This document shows, piece by piece, positions 1 through 8,309 of a stretch of 64,000 bases of DNA (position 1 is its first letter; each line of letters starts with the position of its first letter). The translations under genes and the position numbers were made by a program. The notes under the pieces are model-generated. The model worked only from the letters and a program-made list of their open reading frames with translations. It did not search any database and was not told the origin of the DNA. Source of the stretch: Coemansia sp. RSA 487 (lineage: Eukaryota; Kickxellomycota; Kickxellomycetes; Kickxellales; Kickxellaceae); contig JANBRJ010000023.1 of assembly GCA_027577595.1 (NCBI GenBank), positions 62,001 through 126,000 on the forward strand, given 5' to 3'.

Positions 1-481
1 CCAGCATGGCCTAGCTCCCAAGGTATTCAAAGCAAAAACAATGGGCAGTTTTCTTAGTTTAAAGGCATGGAAAGAATGTAAAACGCAGTGTCAAGTGCTT
101 ATAAGCTATACCATATATTGACAAAAACGTACAAAATGTCTGCTTGGACATCACTCGACACATACTTCAAAAGCTGAATATTTCATCCCAACCACATTAC
201 ACGTTATGTAATTTACTGTACAGCCTGTGGGAAAGAGTGGTAGTGCATATTTTTTAAATCATCCAATGCTACTGCTACAACTTTTCATCTCTGCAAGTTC
301 GTTCTACGTTCTGAATTTTCTAATCCTGTTTTCCTTTCCCTCCCTTCTGCAACCACTGACTGCATCGTTTTGTTTCTTTTTTTCTTTTGCAAATTCAAAT
401 TCAAATTATTTCCTTTTCCAGTTGTAGTTCATTCTTGCTCTGATTTCCCTCATCCCTACACATCTTAAACACAGTTCAAAA
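1..481. other. 5' flank and leader of SEC62; no gene seen
   Basis: No convincing coding frame was found on either strand. The last 150 bases before the SEC62 start are pyrimidine-rich with runs of T and C, which is typical of a fungal promoter or leader. Nothing else stands out. Confidence 0.5.
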
Positions 482-1177
482 ATGTCGGCCGATGCAATCG
501 CTGAACCTCCATCAAAGGAACTCTTAGAGTTTGCAGGCTATCTGTACAAACCAGCAAAGTCCGGTCTACGCGCACGCGAGGGCGTGCTCAACGGACGGCG
601 TGTCCAATTTTTCAAGGGCAAAAGTGCACTAAACGCGCTGACCAAGGGTGAGGATGGAAAGTCTGCAAAGTTTGCTTCGCGGGAGGAAGCCATCGAGTGG
701 CTCCAGGAGCTGCTTGATTTTCAGCTTGTCGTGCGCTGCGACAAGGAGGGCGAGGCGTCACGCCAGATGCGTATAAACCCAGTGCAAAGCTTCGAGGAGG
801 AGGCATACTATGCGTGGCTCTACGAGGGCTCACAGCTGATGATCATCCTTGGCGGCATTGGTGTTGTTGCAGTTGTTTTGGCCGGTGTCATGTTCCCGCT
901 TTGGCCAGCTATGCTCAGAAACGGAACATGGTATCTGTCGATGCTTGCGCTTGGGTTGCTCGGTCTGCTATTTGCTACAGCCATCGTCCGCCTGATTGTC
1001 TATGTCATTACGATCCTCGTTGCGCCACAGGGGCTCTGGATATTCCCTAATCTGTTTGAGGATGTTGGGTTCTTTGAGAGCTTTGTACCGTTCCATGAGT
1101 GGGAGCAGCCGAAAAGCGCAAAGCCTGTTGCCGCTGAGGATTCAGCAGCAGCCACAAGCGAAAAGAAAGTCAACTAA
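482..1177 (+). CDS. SEC62: Sec62, ER preprotein translocation subunit
   Basis: 231 residues, intronless. Sec62 works with Sec63 and the Sec61 channel in post-translational import of proteins into the endoplasmic reticulum. Seen: a cytosolic N-terminal domain with the family block RVQFFKGKSALNALTK (about residues 41-55), two strongly hydrophobic segments (about 118-140 and 150-180) separated by a short loop, and the typical post-membrane stretch LWIFPNLFEDVGFFESF (about 185-201) followed by a charged, Ala/Ser-rich tail. This two-membrane-span layout and length fit fungal Sec62. The ATG at 482 is the first in frame, has an A-rich context (caaaaATGtc), and gives an N-terminus like the family's. 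It is convergent with the next gene, which is 133 bases away. Confidence 0.9.
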   Translation: MSADAIAEPPSKELLEFAGYLYKPAKSGLRAREGVLNGRRVQFFKGKSALNALTKGEDGKSAKFASREEAIEWLQELLDFQLVVRCDKEGEASRQMRINPVQSFEEEAYYAWLYEGSQLMIILGGIGVVAVVLAGVMFPLWPAMLRNGTWYLSMLALGLLGLLFATAIVRLIVYVITILVAPQGLWIFPNLFEDVGFFESFVPFHEWEQPKSAKPVAAEDSAAATSEKKVN

Positions 1178-1310
1178 TCGCTTTCGTTGTGGTGTAGCTC
1201 TTTTTTCCTTTTGTGTGGCTTGAAATTGTTTTTAAAAAGGCTCAGTTTTATTAAATTTTGCGGAGAAAAAAACGGAATTTAAAATAAACCGCTTGCTACA
1301 TGGATCTCGT

Positions 1311-2807
1311 TCAGCCAAACTCCAAGCGGCGCTTTTTAGCAATCACAAGCGAAACATCCTCAGGCAAAGTAAACCCGCGGTTGGGAGTGATGTTTGGAGG
1401 AGAGGACCCAGGAGAGCATGGGGCTGTTTTGGCATTCAGCTTTTCAATCATCTTGCGAGCAGCTCGCTGAATCTGGCCGCGCTTGCTTGCGGTTCGAGTG
1501 AATATGCGCACAATGCGCTCCTCGTACTTTTTCGGAACGCACATGCTGATAAACTCGCTTGCGATCGGAAACTTTTCACCAACATTGTACTTTGAATAAA
1601 AGTTGATGTGGTCCACCGGGTTGTCGTTGTGCATCCCGTAGTGGATGCAGCAAAACTCAACAAGCACATCCCGCTCGACAAAATCATCGTTTGTGGAGCG
1701 GTGGCCAACAACCTCCGCCTCATTTATAACACGGCTATTGGCAAGCGATGTGAGTTCTGGCGGCAAAATAAACTCGTCAACAAACTTGTATATATCGCGT
1801 GTGTGGATGCGCTTGATCAGCGAGCGCGCCTCGGCGAGCTCTGGCTCCGTGGACCGCTCAATGTCGCGCACAATATCGTCAGTGAGGAGCTGGTATTGGA
1901 CAGGATCCGACACTGCGTGCGAGAGATGCATAACTGGGTCAGCGATAAGCATAGCGTCAACAAACATGAATTCGATTGCTTTTGCGGCACGGTGTCTGTA
2001 GACGCGTTTGTGGAGACTGTAGCGCGTGTGGAACATCTCTGTAAGATTGTACGCTTCCTTGTGGTCATAGCACAGCTCGTTGTCAATGACACGAGAGTTG
2101 AGCATCAGCCGCGAAAAATCATAACTGCTTTTGACGCCAACGTTATAGCAGTCGCGCTGGATGTAATCGAACTTGTCTACGTCGACGCCGTTGCGTTTGT
2201 TGGCGACAATATCAAACAAAAACATCTTTTCGTCGTTGACAGGGCGGCTGGTTCCCTGTATAAGCCTTTTAATGAACTTTATGTCATGCTCTTCAATGTC
2301 GATATTGTTTTCGTCAATAGCATAGTGGAGCATCATCTCTGAGCCCATCTCATGCGACCATTCGAGCTCAGGACGCGCTCGCGGAATAAACTCGTTGTCA
2401 AACATGTGGCTGTAAGGCCCGTGGCCAAGGTCATGGCAGAGACCAGCCAGAGTGACGCAGCGGATATCCCGCTCATCAATAGCCAGCTCGGGTTGACGCA
2501 GGGAGAGTCCCTGCACAACTTCGTTTGCGAGAAACGATGTTCCTATGCAGTGCTCGAACCGGTTGTGACTACCGCCGGGGAACACATAGTATGCGCTGCC
2601 GAGCTGCCTTAGATTACGCAGTCGCTGGAACTGCGGCGTGTCGATGAACTCGAGCATGTGCTTGTTCAGTTTGATGTATCCGTGGATAGGGTCGTTAACA
2701 TACTTTATATTGTCCACATCCAACCCTTCTGCAATAACGCTGTCATAATCCATCTCTGTAAACCCTCTCCGCAGCATGGATCGCTTCTCTGCCATATCTC
2801 TAAACAT
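1311..2807 (-). CDS. SAMHD1-like HD-domain dNTP triphosphohydrolase
   Basis: 498 residues from the chosen start. The family hydrolyses dNTPs to deoxynucleosides plus triphosphate. Seen: the family opening NDPIHGYIKL (about residues 38-47), then the metal-binding HD set: His in RFEHCIG (about 86), His-Asp in LCHDLGHGPYSH (about 125-126), and the later Asp in GVDVDKFDYIQRD, which matches the fourth metal ligand of SAMHD1. No SAM domain is present, so this is the catalytic core only. The frame stays open upstream to 2987, but that extension is a hydrophobic, low-complexity stretch unlike the family. The ATG at 2807 (or 2795) just before the core is preferred; a 5' intron cannot be excluded. The role in dNTP pool control is inferred from the family. 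Confidence 0.85.
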   Translation of the reverse strand: MFRDMAEKRSMLRRGFTEMDYDSVIAEGLDVDNIKYVNDPIHGYIKLNKHMLEFIDTPQFQRLRNLRQLGSAYYVFPGGSHNRFEHCIGTSFLANEVVQGLSLRQPELAIDERDIRCVTLAGLCHDLGHGPYSHMFDNEFIPRARPELEWSHEMGSEMMLHYAIDENNIDIEEHDIKFIKRLIQGTSRPVNDEKMFLFDIVANKRNGVDVDKFDYIQRDCYNVGVKSSYDFSRLMLNSRVIDNELCYDHKEAYNLTEMFHTRYSLHKRVYRHRAAKAIEFMFVDAMLIADPVMHLSHAVSDPVQYQLLTDDIVRDIERSTEPELAEARSLIKRIHTRDIYKFVDEFILPPELTSLANSRVINEAEVVGHRSTNDDFVERDVLVEFCCIHYGMHNDNPVDHINFYSKYNVGEKFPIASEFISMCVPKKYEERIVRIFTRTASKRGQIQRAARKMIEKLNAKTAPCSPGSSPPNITPNRGFTLPEDVSLVIAKKRRLEFG

Positions 2808-3381
2808 CAGCTGTCTCAAGTCGAGCACGTATGCAGTTTGTGAAATATAAAAAATAAGAAAAAGTTTTAAGAGCGTTAAAGAAAGAGCTTTCAAATACGA
2901 ATGAGCACAGAACAGGACTATGGCTATAGACGCTTTAAGATCCCTTATAAAGGAAGTGGCTTTTCTTAGACCTCTTTTTATATACAAAGCTCCACGGCCC
3001 AGATCAACGCCAGCAAGTAGTTGTACAAAGAAATAGCTGTATTAATAGAAAAAAAGTCCACAGATTTTGAAAAAAAAAAAGAAAAAAGCGAGTCTCAAGC
3101 TATGTGCGCTTTATAAGCATACTGAACAGGCGCAGAGAAAGGGAGATAAAACTCCATCAAAGTCTGTTTTTTTGTCCGCAGCTTCACTTGTGTGAGAAAA
3201 TTTAGCTCTGAATCATATGAACCTGCAAAATATTAATATCGGCACTAGTATCTGCTGACGATTCCTGTCTGTTTAACAGCCACTATTAGCATCAAAAAAA
3301 CATTGATTCTATTCACTATCCATCGCAATTTTCAACGAAATATCAAAGAATGCTGAGGAAAAGCGTATTCACAAATCGGAA
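2808..3381. other. Intergenic region, SAMHD1-like 5' flank / GT15 3' flank
   Basis: AT-rich sequence with A and T tracts. An open minus-strand extension of the HD gene runs to 2987 but is judged non-coding. No RNA gene or repeat was recognised. Confidence 0.4.
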
Positions 3382-4515
3382 TTAGATGCTTGTAGTTACG
3401 TTATTGATGCCGTTATGTTGCGTACTATTACTGTCTGGCAAGTTGATCCACTCTTTTGTACATGATGCCCAATAATGATGCACAGCGCTCTTTTTTGGAT
3501 CGCAGTGACATCTTAGGCGAGACTCCTTGTCCAGCGGACAGTTGAACCATGGATTGTGGTAGTATCCAATATCTTTAAACCAGTGCAGCTCTTCCTTTTT
3601 CAGAAGCAGTGCTGCTGCGATAGAGTGTACTGGCGCATCGCCCCATCTTTCGTAAAAGAACCCGCCTGCTTTGTCAAGATAGTCAAAGTATTCCAGGTAC
3701 TCGGGCGATCGGAACAGACTAAGCGAGCCAATCTCAAAGTTGGACCAAAAGTGACAGCCGTTATAGCTCACACCGCCGTCATACGACAGCCACTTGTACC
3801 CCATTTCGTGGCGTACGAAACTCGGATGCGATGTAATAAAGTCTTTGACTGTAGCCCAAAGCGTGGGGATCGTCTCTGGATACTCGTGCAGTGCTATCGT
3901 GTATCCATATTTGATGCCATTACGATGCATGTACAAGAACGGGTCGTAGTCAATGTCACACGAGTACTCTACATCTGGCTCGATACGCCAGTAGTAGTCA
4001 ATTTCCTTGAGCAGCGGGTGACGGAAGAAGAATCCGCTGTTGAAACGGCACATATGTCTATAGCTTTCGCTGAGCGCGTAAAACACGCCTTGCTTGCTCA
4101 TGTTCTGACGGCATTCGCTGGCATAGGTCTGGTTGATCCATGCAGGATATGACCAGTGCTCGTGCGGTATTACTCCGAATGTGACATTGGCTTTGGTCAT
4201 CGCCGCTGTCTCCACTTTAAACTCTTCTGTAAAAGGTACGTCGTTTAGAAATATGTATGGATAATTGAATTTGGCGTTGAAACGATCTTCGATTTGCCGC
4301 ATGGTGCGCTTCATCCCTATCAACTCTGAATTTCGAACAAGAATCACAAATGCAGCACGAACTGGTCTGGCCGTGTTGAGCTGGTATTGCGACATGTCCG
4401 CCGAAACTGACTGTTCTACTGCATTTGTGTCTGTGCTGGTGCTTTGCCGTTTTAACAGAAAGGCTAGAAACAGCCAAATTGCAATGTTAAGAAATACAAA
4501 AGGGCGAGGCATCAT
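3382..4515 (-). CDS. Golgi alpha-1,2-mannosyltransferase, GT15 (Kre2/Mnt1 family)
   Basis: 377 residues, intronless. GT15 enzymes add alpha-1,2-mannose from GDP-mannose to N- and O-glycans in the Golgi. Seen: a type II anchor (about residues 6-20), a short stem, then the catalytic domain. Conserved blocks are RAAFVILVRN, the DXD-like region YWRIEPDVEYSCDIDYDPF, YNGCHFWSNFEIGSL (the Glu here matches the catalytic Glu described for yeast Kre2), and FFYERWGDAPVHSIAAAL. Several Asn-X-Ser/Thr sites lie in the lumenal part. Two adjacent ATG codons (4515 and 4512) open the frame. Substrate choice between N- and O-linked chains cannot be read from the sequence. Confidence 0.9.
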   Translation of the reverse strand: MMPRPFVFLNIAIWLFLAFLLKRQSTSTDTNAVEQSVSADMSQYQLNTARPVRAAFVILVRNSELIGMKRTMRQIEDRFNAKFNYPYIFLNDVPFTEEFKVETAAMTKANVTFGVIPHEHWSYPAWINQTYASECRQNMSKQGVFYALSESYRHMCRFNSGFFFRHPLLKEIDYYWRIEPDVEYSCDIDYDPFLYMHRNGIKYGYTIALHEYPETIPTLWATVKDFITSHPSFVRHEMGYKWLSYDGGVSYNGCHFWSNFEIGSLSLFRSPEYLEYFDYLDKAGGFFYERWGDAPVHSIAAALLLKKEELHWFKDIGYYHNPWFNCPLDKESRLRCHCDPKKSAVHHYWASCTKEWINLPDSNSTQHNGINNVTTSI

Positions 4516-4860
4516 ACAGGTGTCAAATTAAAAGAAGAAAAGTAAACATAAAAGGCAAACTGAGAACTTTTGTTTAGATACCAAAAGGAAGAGAAAAGGA
4601 AAATGGGGATCAGTTAGAAAATGCAAAATATAGTGGGTGAGCCAATGCTTTTTGCTTTCAATATATTTATTGCTTTTTTTACCTATGGCATGACACCAAG
4701 ATATGATAAACTTGTAACGCTTGAAGAAACAGCACGTATGAATTGTTGTCTTTTATTGCTTTATCAAATAAAAGGAGCCAGATAAAATAAGCTGATATTT
4801 AAAGGTTAAACAGAAAAACATTGGCTTACCACTGTCAGTTTGATAGTGTGATCCCATCAA
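4516..4860. other. Intergenic, GT15 promoter region
   Basis: 345 bases, AT-rich with T tracts. It lies upstream of the GT15 gene and downstream of the TSR4 gene (both minus strand). No coding frame or RNA gene was seen. Confidence 0.4.
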
Positions 4861-6576
4861 TCAATCGATATGCACTTCTTGCTGAACAAGCACCAGTTCT
4901 TTGTAGTATGTAGCAGACGAATATTCAGCCATGGACTGGATATCGTGGCCCAGATAGTCAATACCAGTCTTTCCGCCATGGCAGTCGTTCTCACACACAA
5001 ACACCATCATTGTGCCAAACTCAACTCCCAAATCAAACGACTGGAGGAGCTGGCTCCCGACAAGACGTCTTTGATTCGAGCTTTCGGCGCTGGAGCTGTT
5101 TCTCTGCAGCACCGTGGTTGCGTGGTTGGATAGCGGAAGCTCGGTTAGCAGTGCCGGCATAAGCTGGCATTCAAAGGTGCGACGTCCGTTGCAGAATGGG
5201 CAATGAGGTAGGTTTTCTGCCGAGTATTTTTGCGACAACTGTATAGTAATAGCCATGCTATCGTCGTCGCCATCATCGTCGTCGTCCCCATCCTCATCTT
5301 CATATCCATCACTATATTCACCACCAGGTTTACACTCGTCATATTCGCCAATCCTATCTGTAGATTTGACATTTGTATCCAAAAAGAGCTTTTGCGGTTG
5401 TTTGACTTTTGTAACCAGCATCTTTGCTACGCTGTCCTGCATCGAGTAAATCAGAGGTATTCCGCCATATTGGTACCGCATAACTTGCTCTGAGTTCTGT
5501 CCAGCTATCGATACAAAACGCGAAAATGCAGAGTCCGTTCCTTTTGGAAGAGCATCGCGCTCGTACAGCTCATCTGCCCATTTCTCGTGGCTATCTGCTT
5601 CAGCTCCTTTCTGGTTGGCTTTCCGGCCCTTTATCGGCTGGTACGAGTCTCCACGAGTGGTGTTAACGTCATTATTCATCGCTGAAGCGATATCCAGTGC
5701 TTGATCGATCTCTTTTCGATAGCGATCCATTGTACGTGGCTTTTCCAAATACTCCGCCTCAAATGTCAGATACTTTGCTTGCACACTCGCCGTCGACTCT
5801 GGCCATTCCACACGTACCGGCTTTACTTCAGCAACCTGCTCACTTAAAGATATACTAATGTTCTTGATCCCACGTCCTAGAATGTCTACGTCATTTGATG
5901 AGTTGCTCTTTTTGCTGCCATTGTCGGTCCTGGTTCCACTGTTATTAGTAGATTGCTGTGACAGCAAACCTTTCGACTTTTTAGAGTCGAAAAGCTGTGG
6001 TCTGTCACTGACACTCTGGCTAGTCTTTCCAAAAATCGAGCCAGTAAAAAGGTTACTTGTAGATGTACCCGATAAAGCCAAGCTGCTATTATTCCACACA
6101 CTACCAAAGTCAAGCTGTTTGTTATTTTCGCTGGTGCCGCCTCCAAAAAGTCCTTTGCTAAAGCTAGGCACAGTAGACTGATCTTTAGACTGTGACTTGG
6201 GTTTGCTCTTTGTGTGCTTGACCAGCTTCAATGCATATTCAGTGTTCAGTATATGTGCTCTGATCGCCGCAGTAGCCCCTGGCTTGCCGCTACAAGAACG
6301 CCTGTTGCAAGCCCATATGTACATAACCCGATCATACGGTGAATCGTTTAGTGGAGCATGTGTCTGTACTAGAAGCAGCATCTCGGAGCCGCAATGCTTG
6401 CAAATGGCAGTCGAGTGGCTAGGAATAGGCGATATCGTGTCAAGCCACACTGGCTTTCCGCCTAGCCTGCACAGAAGTGGATCATCAAGATCCGTGCTTT
6501 CAACGCCGCCTTCAGAATACCCAAGAGTCACTGGCCCCAGTGCCTTTCTGCTTCCTTTATCTTTCATACTACTCAA
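4861..6576 (-). CDS. TSR4: Tsr4/PDCD2-family ribosome biogenesis factor
   Basis: 571 residues, intronless. Tsr4 (animal PDCD2/PDCD2L) is a dedicated chaperone for ribosomal protein uS5 (Rps2) needed for 20S rRNA processing. Seen: the N-terminal block LLCRLGGKPVWLD (about residues 34-46), a zinc-binding cysteine cluster CKHCG...CNRRSC (about 59-95), and a long Ser-rich low-complexity linker (about 115-240). An acidic run of Asp residues (about 425-440) follows. The C-terminal PDCD2 domain has LPHCPFCNGRRTFECQLMP, then FVCENDCHGG, ending near ATYYKELVLVQQE. The linker is longer than in yeast Tsr4. The ATG is the first in the frame and is followed closely by the family block. Confidence 0.88.
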   Translation of the reverse strand: MSSMKDKGSRKALGPVTLGYSEGGVESTDLDDPLLCRLGGKPVWLDTISPIPSHSTAICKHCGSEMLLLVQTHAPLNDSPYDRVMYIWACNRRSCSGKPGATAAIRAHILNTEYALKLVKHTKSKPKSQSKDQSTVPSFSKGLFGGGTSENNKQLDFGSVWNNSSLALSGTSTSNLFTGSIFGKTSQSVSDRPQLFDSKKSKGLLSQQSTNNSGTRTDNGSKKSNSSNDVDILGRGIKNISISLSEQVAEVKPVRVEWPESTASVQAKYLTFEAEYLEKPRTMDRYRKEIDQALDIASAMNNDVNTTRGDSYQPIKGRKANQKGAEADSHEKWADELYERDALPKGTDSAFSRFVSIAGQNSEQVMRYQYGGIPLIYSMQDSVAKMLVTKVKQPQKLFLDTNVKSTDRIGEYDECKPGGEYSDGYEDEDGDDDDDGDDDSMAITIQLSQKYSAENLPHCPFCNGRRTFECQLMPALLTELPLSNHATTVLQRNSSSAESSNQRRLVGSQLLQSFDLGVEFGTMMVFVCENDCHGGKTGIDYLGHDIQSMAEYSSATYYKELVLVQQEVHID

Positions 6577-6749
6577 AAACTATTACAATCGAGCCAATAC
6601 TCATATAAATTTACAAATGACAAATAATGAAAGTCAACAAGGCTTTTAAGGGATAGGCAAAAAGTTGATGCTGAAAAGCTCAAAAAACAAAAACAAAAAA
6701 AAAATAATAAACACCACTAAATCACAAAGTTCTAGATTGTGGAATCAAA

Positions 6750-7829
6750 TCAGACTTTCTGGTGAAACAGCTGATCATACATTACCAGCAAAATTGGACC
6801 AAATACGCCAGTAACAAGCCTGCAAGAATAACCCCTGAAGAAAGCCTTTACACCAGCCTCGTTGTACAGGCTGCATATACAGTCAAACGTATGTCTATAA
6901 ACCTTCTCCGAGCGACCAGACTGCATCATGAGATGACCACGGATTGTGTCAAAGGGGTATACAAGAAACCCTGAACCAATTGTAACCGCTTGGGCAACGA
7001 GCCACGCAGAAAGGAAGCTTGGCTGCGTGTTGTCTTTGAATACCGCTTGCTTTAGTGTGTCATAGCCTCCAAAGAATAAAGCTCGATAAGCCATAACTCC
7101 AATGACTGATACACCATATCCCTGGTACAAGCCGCAGATGCCGTTTTTCTTGTAGACTGACATAAGACACTGTGTGAAACCAGTAAACATGCGGCTGTCG
7201 CCTTTGCCAACATCAAGAGCCAACCTTGTACGAGCAAGATCGAGAGGATAGACAAAAAGCAACGCCGTCGCACCAGCTAGTCCGCCTGCAAGCATATTGA
7301 CACTAAAGAACTTCCCAAAGTCGGTACCAGGGTTGTACTTTGGCAATAAATTATTATATGTGTCTTTAAATGCAAAGTTAAGCAACTGAGTAGGGAATAA
7401 ACGAATGACATGGGGCATATTACCGCGCCTATAATTTAATTACAAATAGAGAATGCTGCCATTTTCAGTCGGTTTGGTTTTATGAGATAAACAGATTGTG
7501 ATGTGATGACTATACATAACAATGCTACAAGCATTTGCCAGAGCAGCATGGAAAAAACTCAGAGTACGTTGGTCGGTGTATATAGAAAACAACACTTACC
7601 AAAATGACAGTACCCCCTGTTCTGAAGGAATACGACGAAATATATCGATAATACCACTGTACCGCTGACCAGCCACAATCTGGTTGGAGGAGCTTTGAAG
7701 CTGCCAAAGAAGCCTCACACGTTCCAATGGAGCTGGTACCAGGCTGAAAATAGCATTTGCGGCGCCTCCGATTACCAAGTTAATGGCAAATTCCTTGGCT
7801 TTTTCATGGTTAGGGTTTGAGCCTGACAT
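6750..7829 (-). CDS. ADP/ATP carrier-like mitochondrial carrier (two exons)
   Basis: Exons 7829-7600 and 7428-6750 join across a 171-base GT-AG intron (GTAAGT donor, TATAG acceptor) that splits a Trp codon. The product is 302 residues, a normal carrier length. Three mitochondrial-carrier repeats are seen: PLERVRLLWQ, PLDLARTRLA and PFDTIRGHLM. Blocks typical of ADP/ATP carriers are also present: YSGIIDIFRR, SFWRGNMPHVIRLFPTQ, LNFAFKDTYNNLLPKY, and a Tyr-rich GYGVSVIGVMAYRALFFGGYD. However, the carrier hallmark RRRMMM in repeat 3 reads RGHLMM. The gene is therefore a divergent ADP/ATP carrier paralogue whose substrate may differ. It is divergent from HEL2 across about 480 bases. Confidence 0.85.
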
Positions 7830-8309
7830 CTGCTGTAGTAAAATTTCTGTTTAAGCATGTAAAAATAAAAGATGAAACGGAAAATACATATCAACGATAC
7901 ACATCTTGCTTTTTCTTTTCTAGCTCCCTAGCAGCGACACAGGTGGTTTTCTTTATAGAAACCGATAAGCTTCTTTTTGGGCTATGTGTACGCTTGCTGC
8001 TGGGCAATAAATATCTTTTTGCGCTCTTCCTTCATGGCTAGTTTTGCTCTTTCTTTCGACAAACAAGGCAAATTCTAGGCTGCGGAAAAACGAATTTAGC
8101 AAAAGTCCGTGCACAGTAGAAAGTGTGCTCGAAACATTTAGAAAAAATAGTGCAGCTGCGGTCACCGCTAAATTTTTCCCAAGAGCATTCCCTTCCACAT
8201 TTTTCTATTTGCCGTTTCCTTCTTTGCTCAAACTTTTTCGATTCCTTCATTTTCATACTTTAAACCTTTTTCTTTTGAATCTCCAACCTCCGGAATCTTC
8301 GTCTTGAAA
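7830..8309. promoter_or_regulatory. Divergent promoter region between the carrier and HEL2
   Basis: This 480-base stretch separates two head-to-head starts. The HEL2-proximal part (8200-8300) is a pyrimidine-rich leader with repeated CTTT/TTTC runs. No TATA box of note was found, and no small gene was seen. Confidence 0.45.

Noticed and set aside
1608-2342. Long open frame antisense to the SAMHD1-like gene (244 codons)
   Set aside because: It is the mirror of a strongly conserved coding exon, and its product has no recognisable features.
2808-2987. N-terminal membrane extension of the SAMHD1-like protein
   Set aside because: The hydrophobic run arises from AT-rich upstream sequence and has no counterpart in the family; the downstream ATG fits better.
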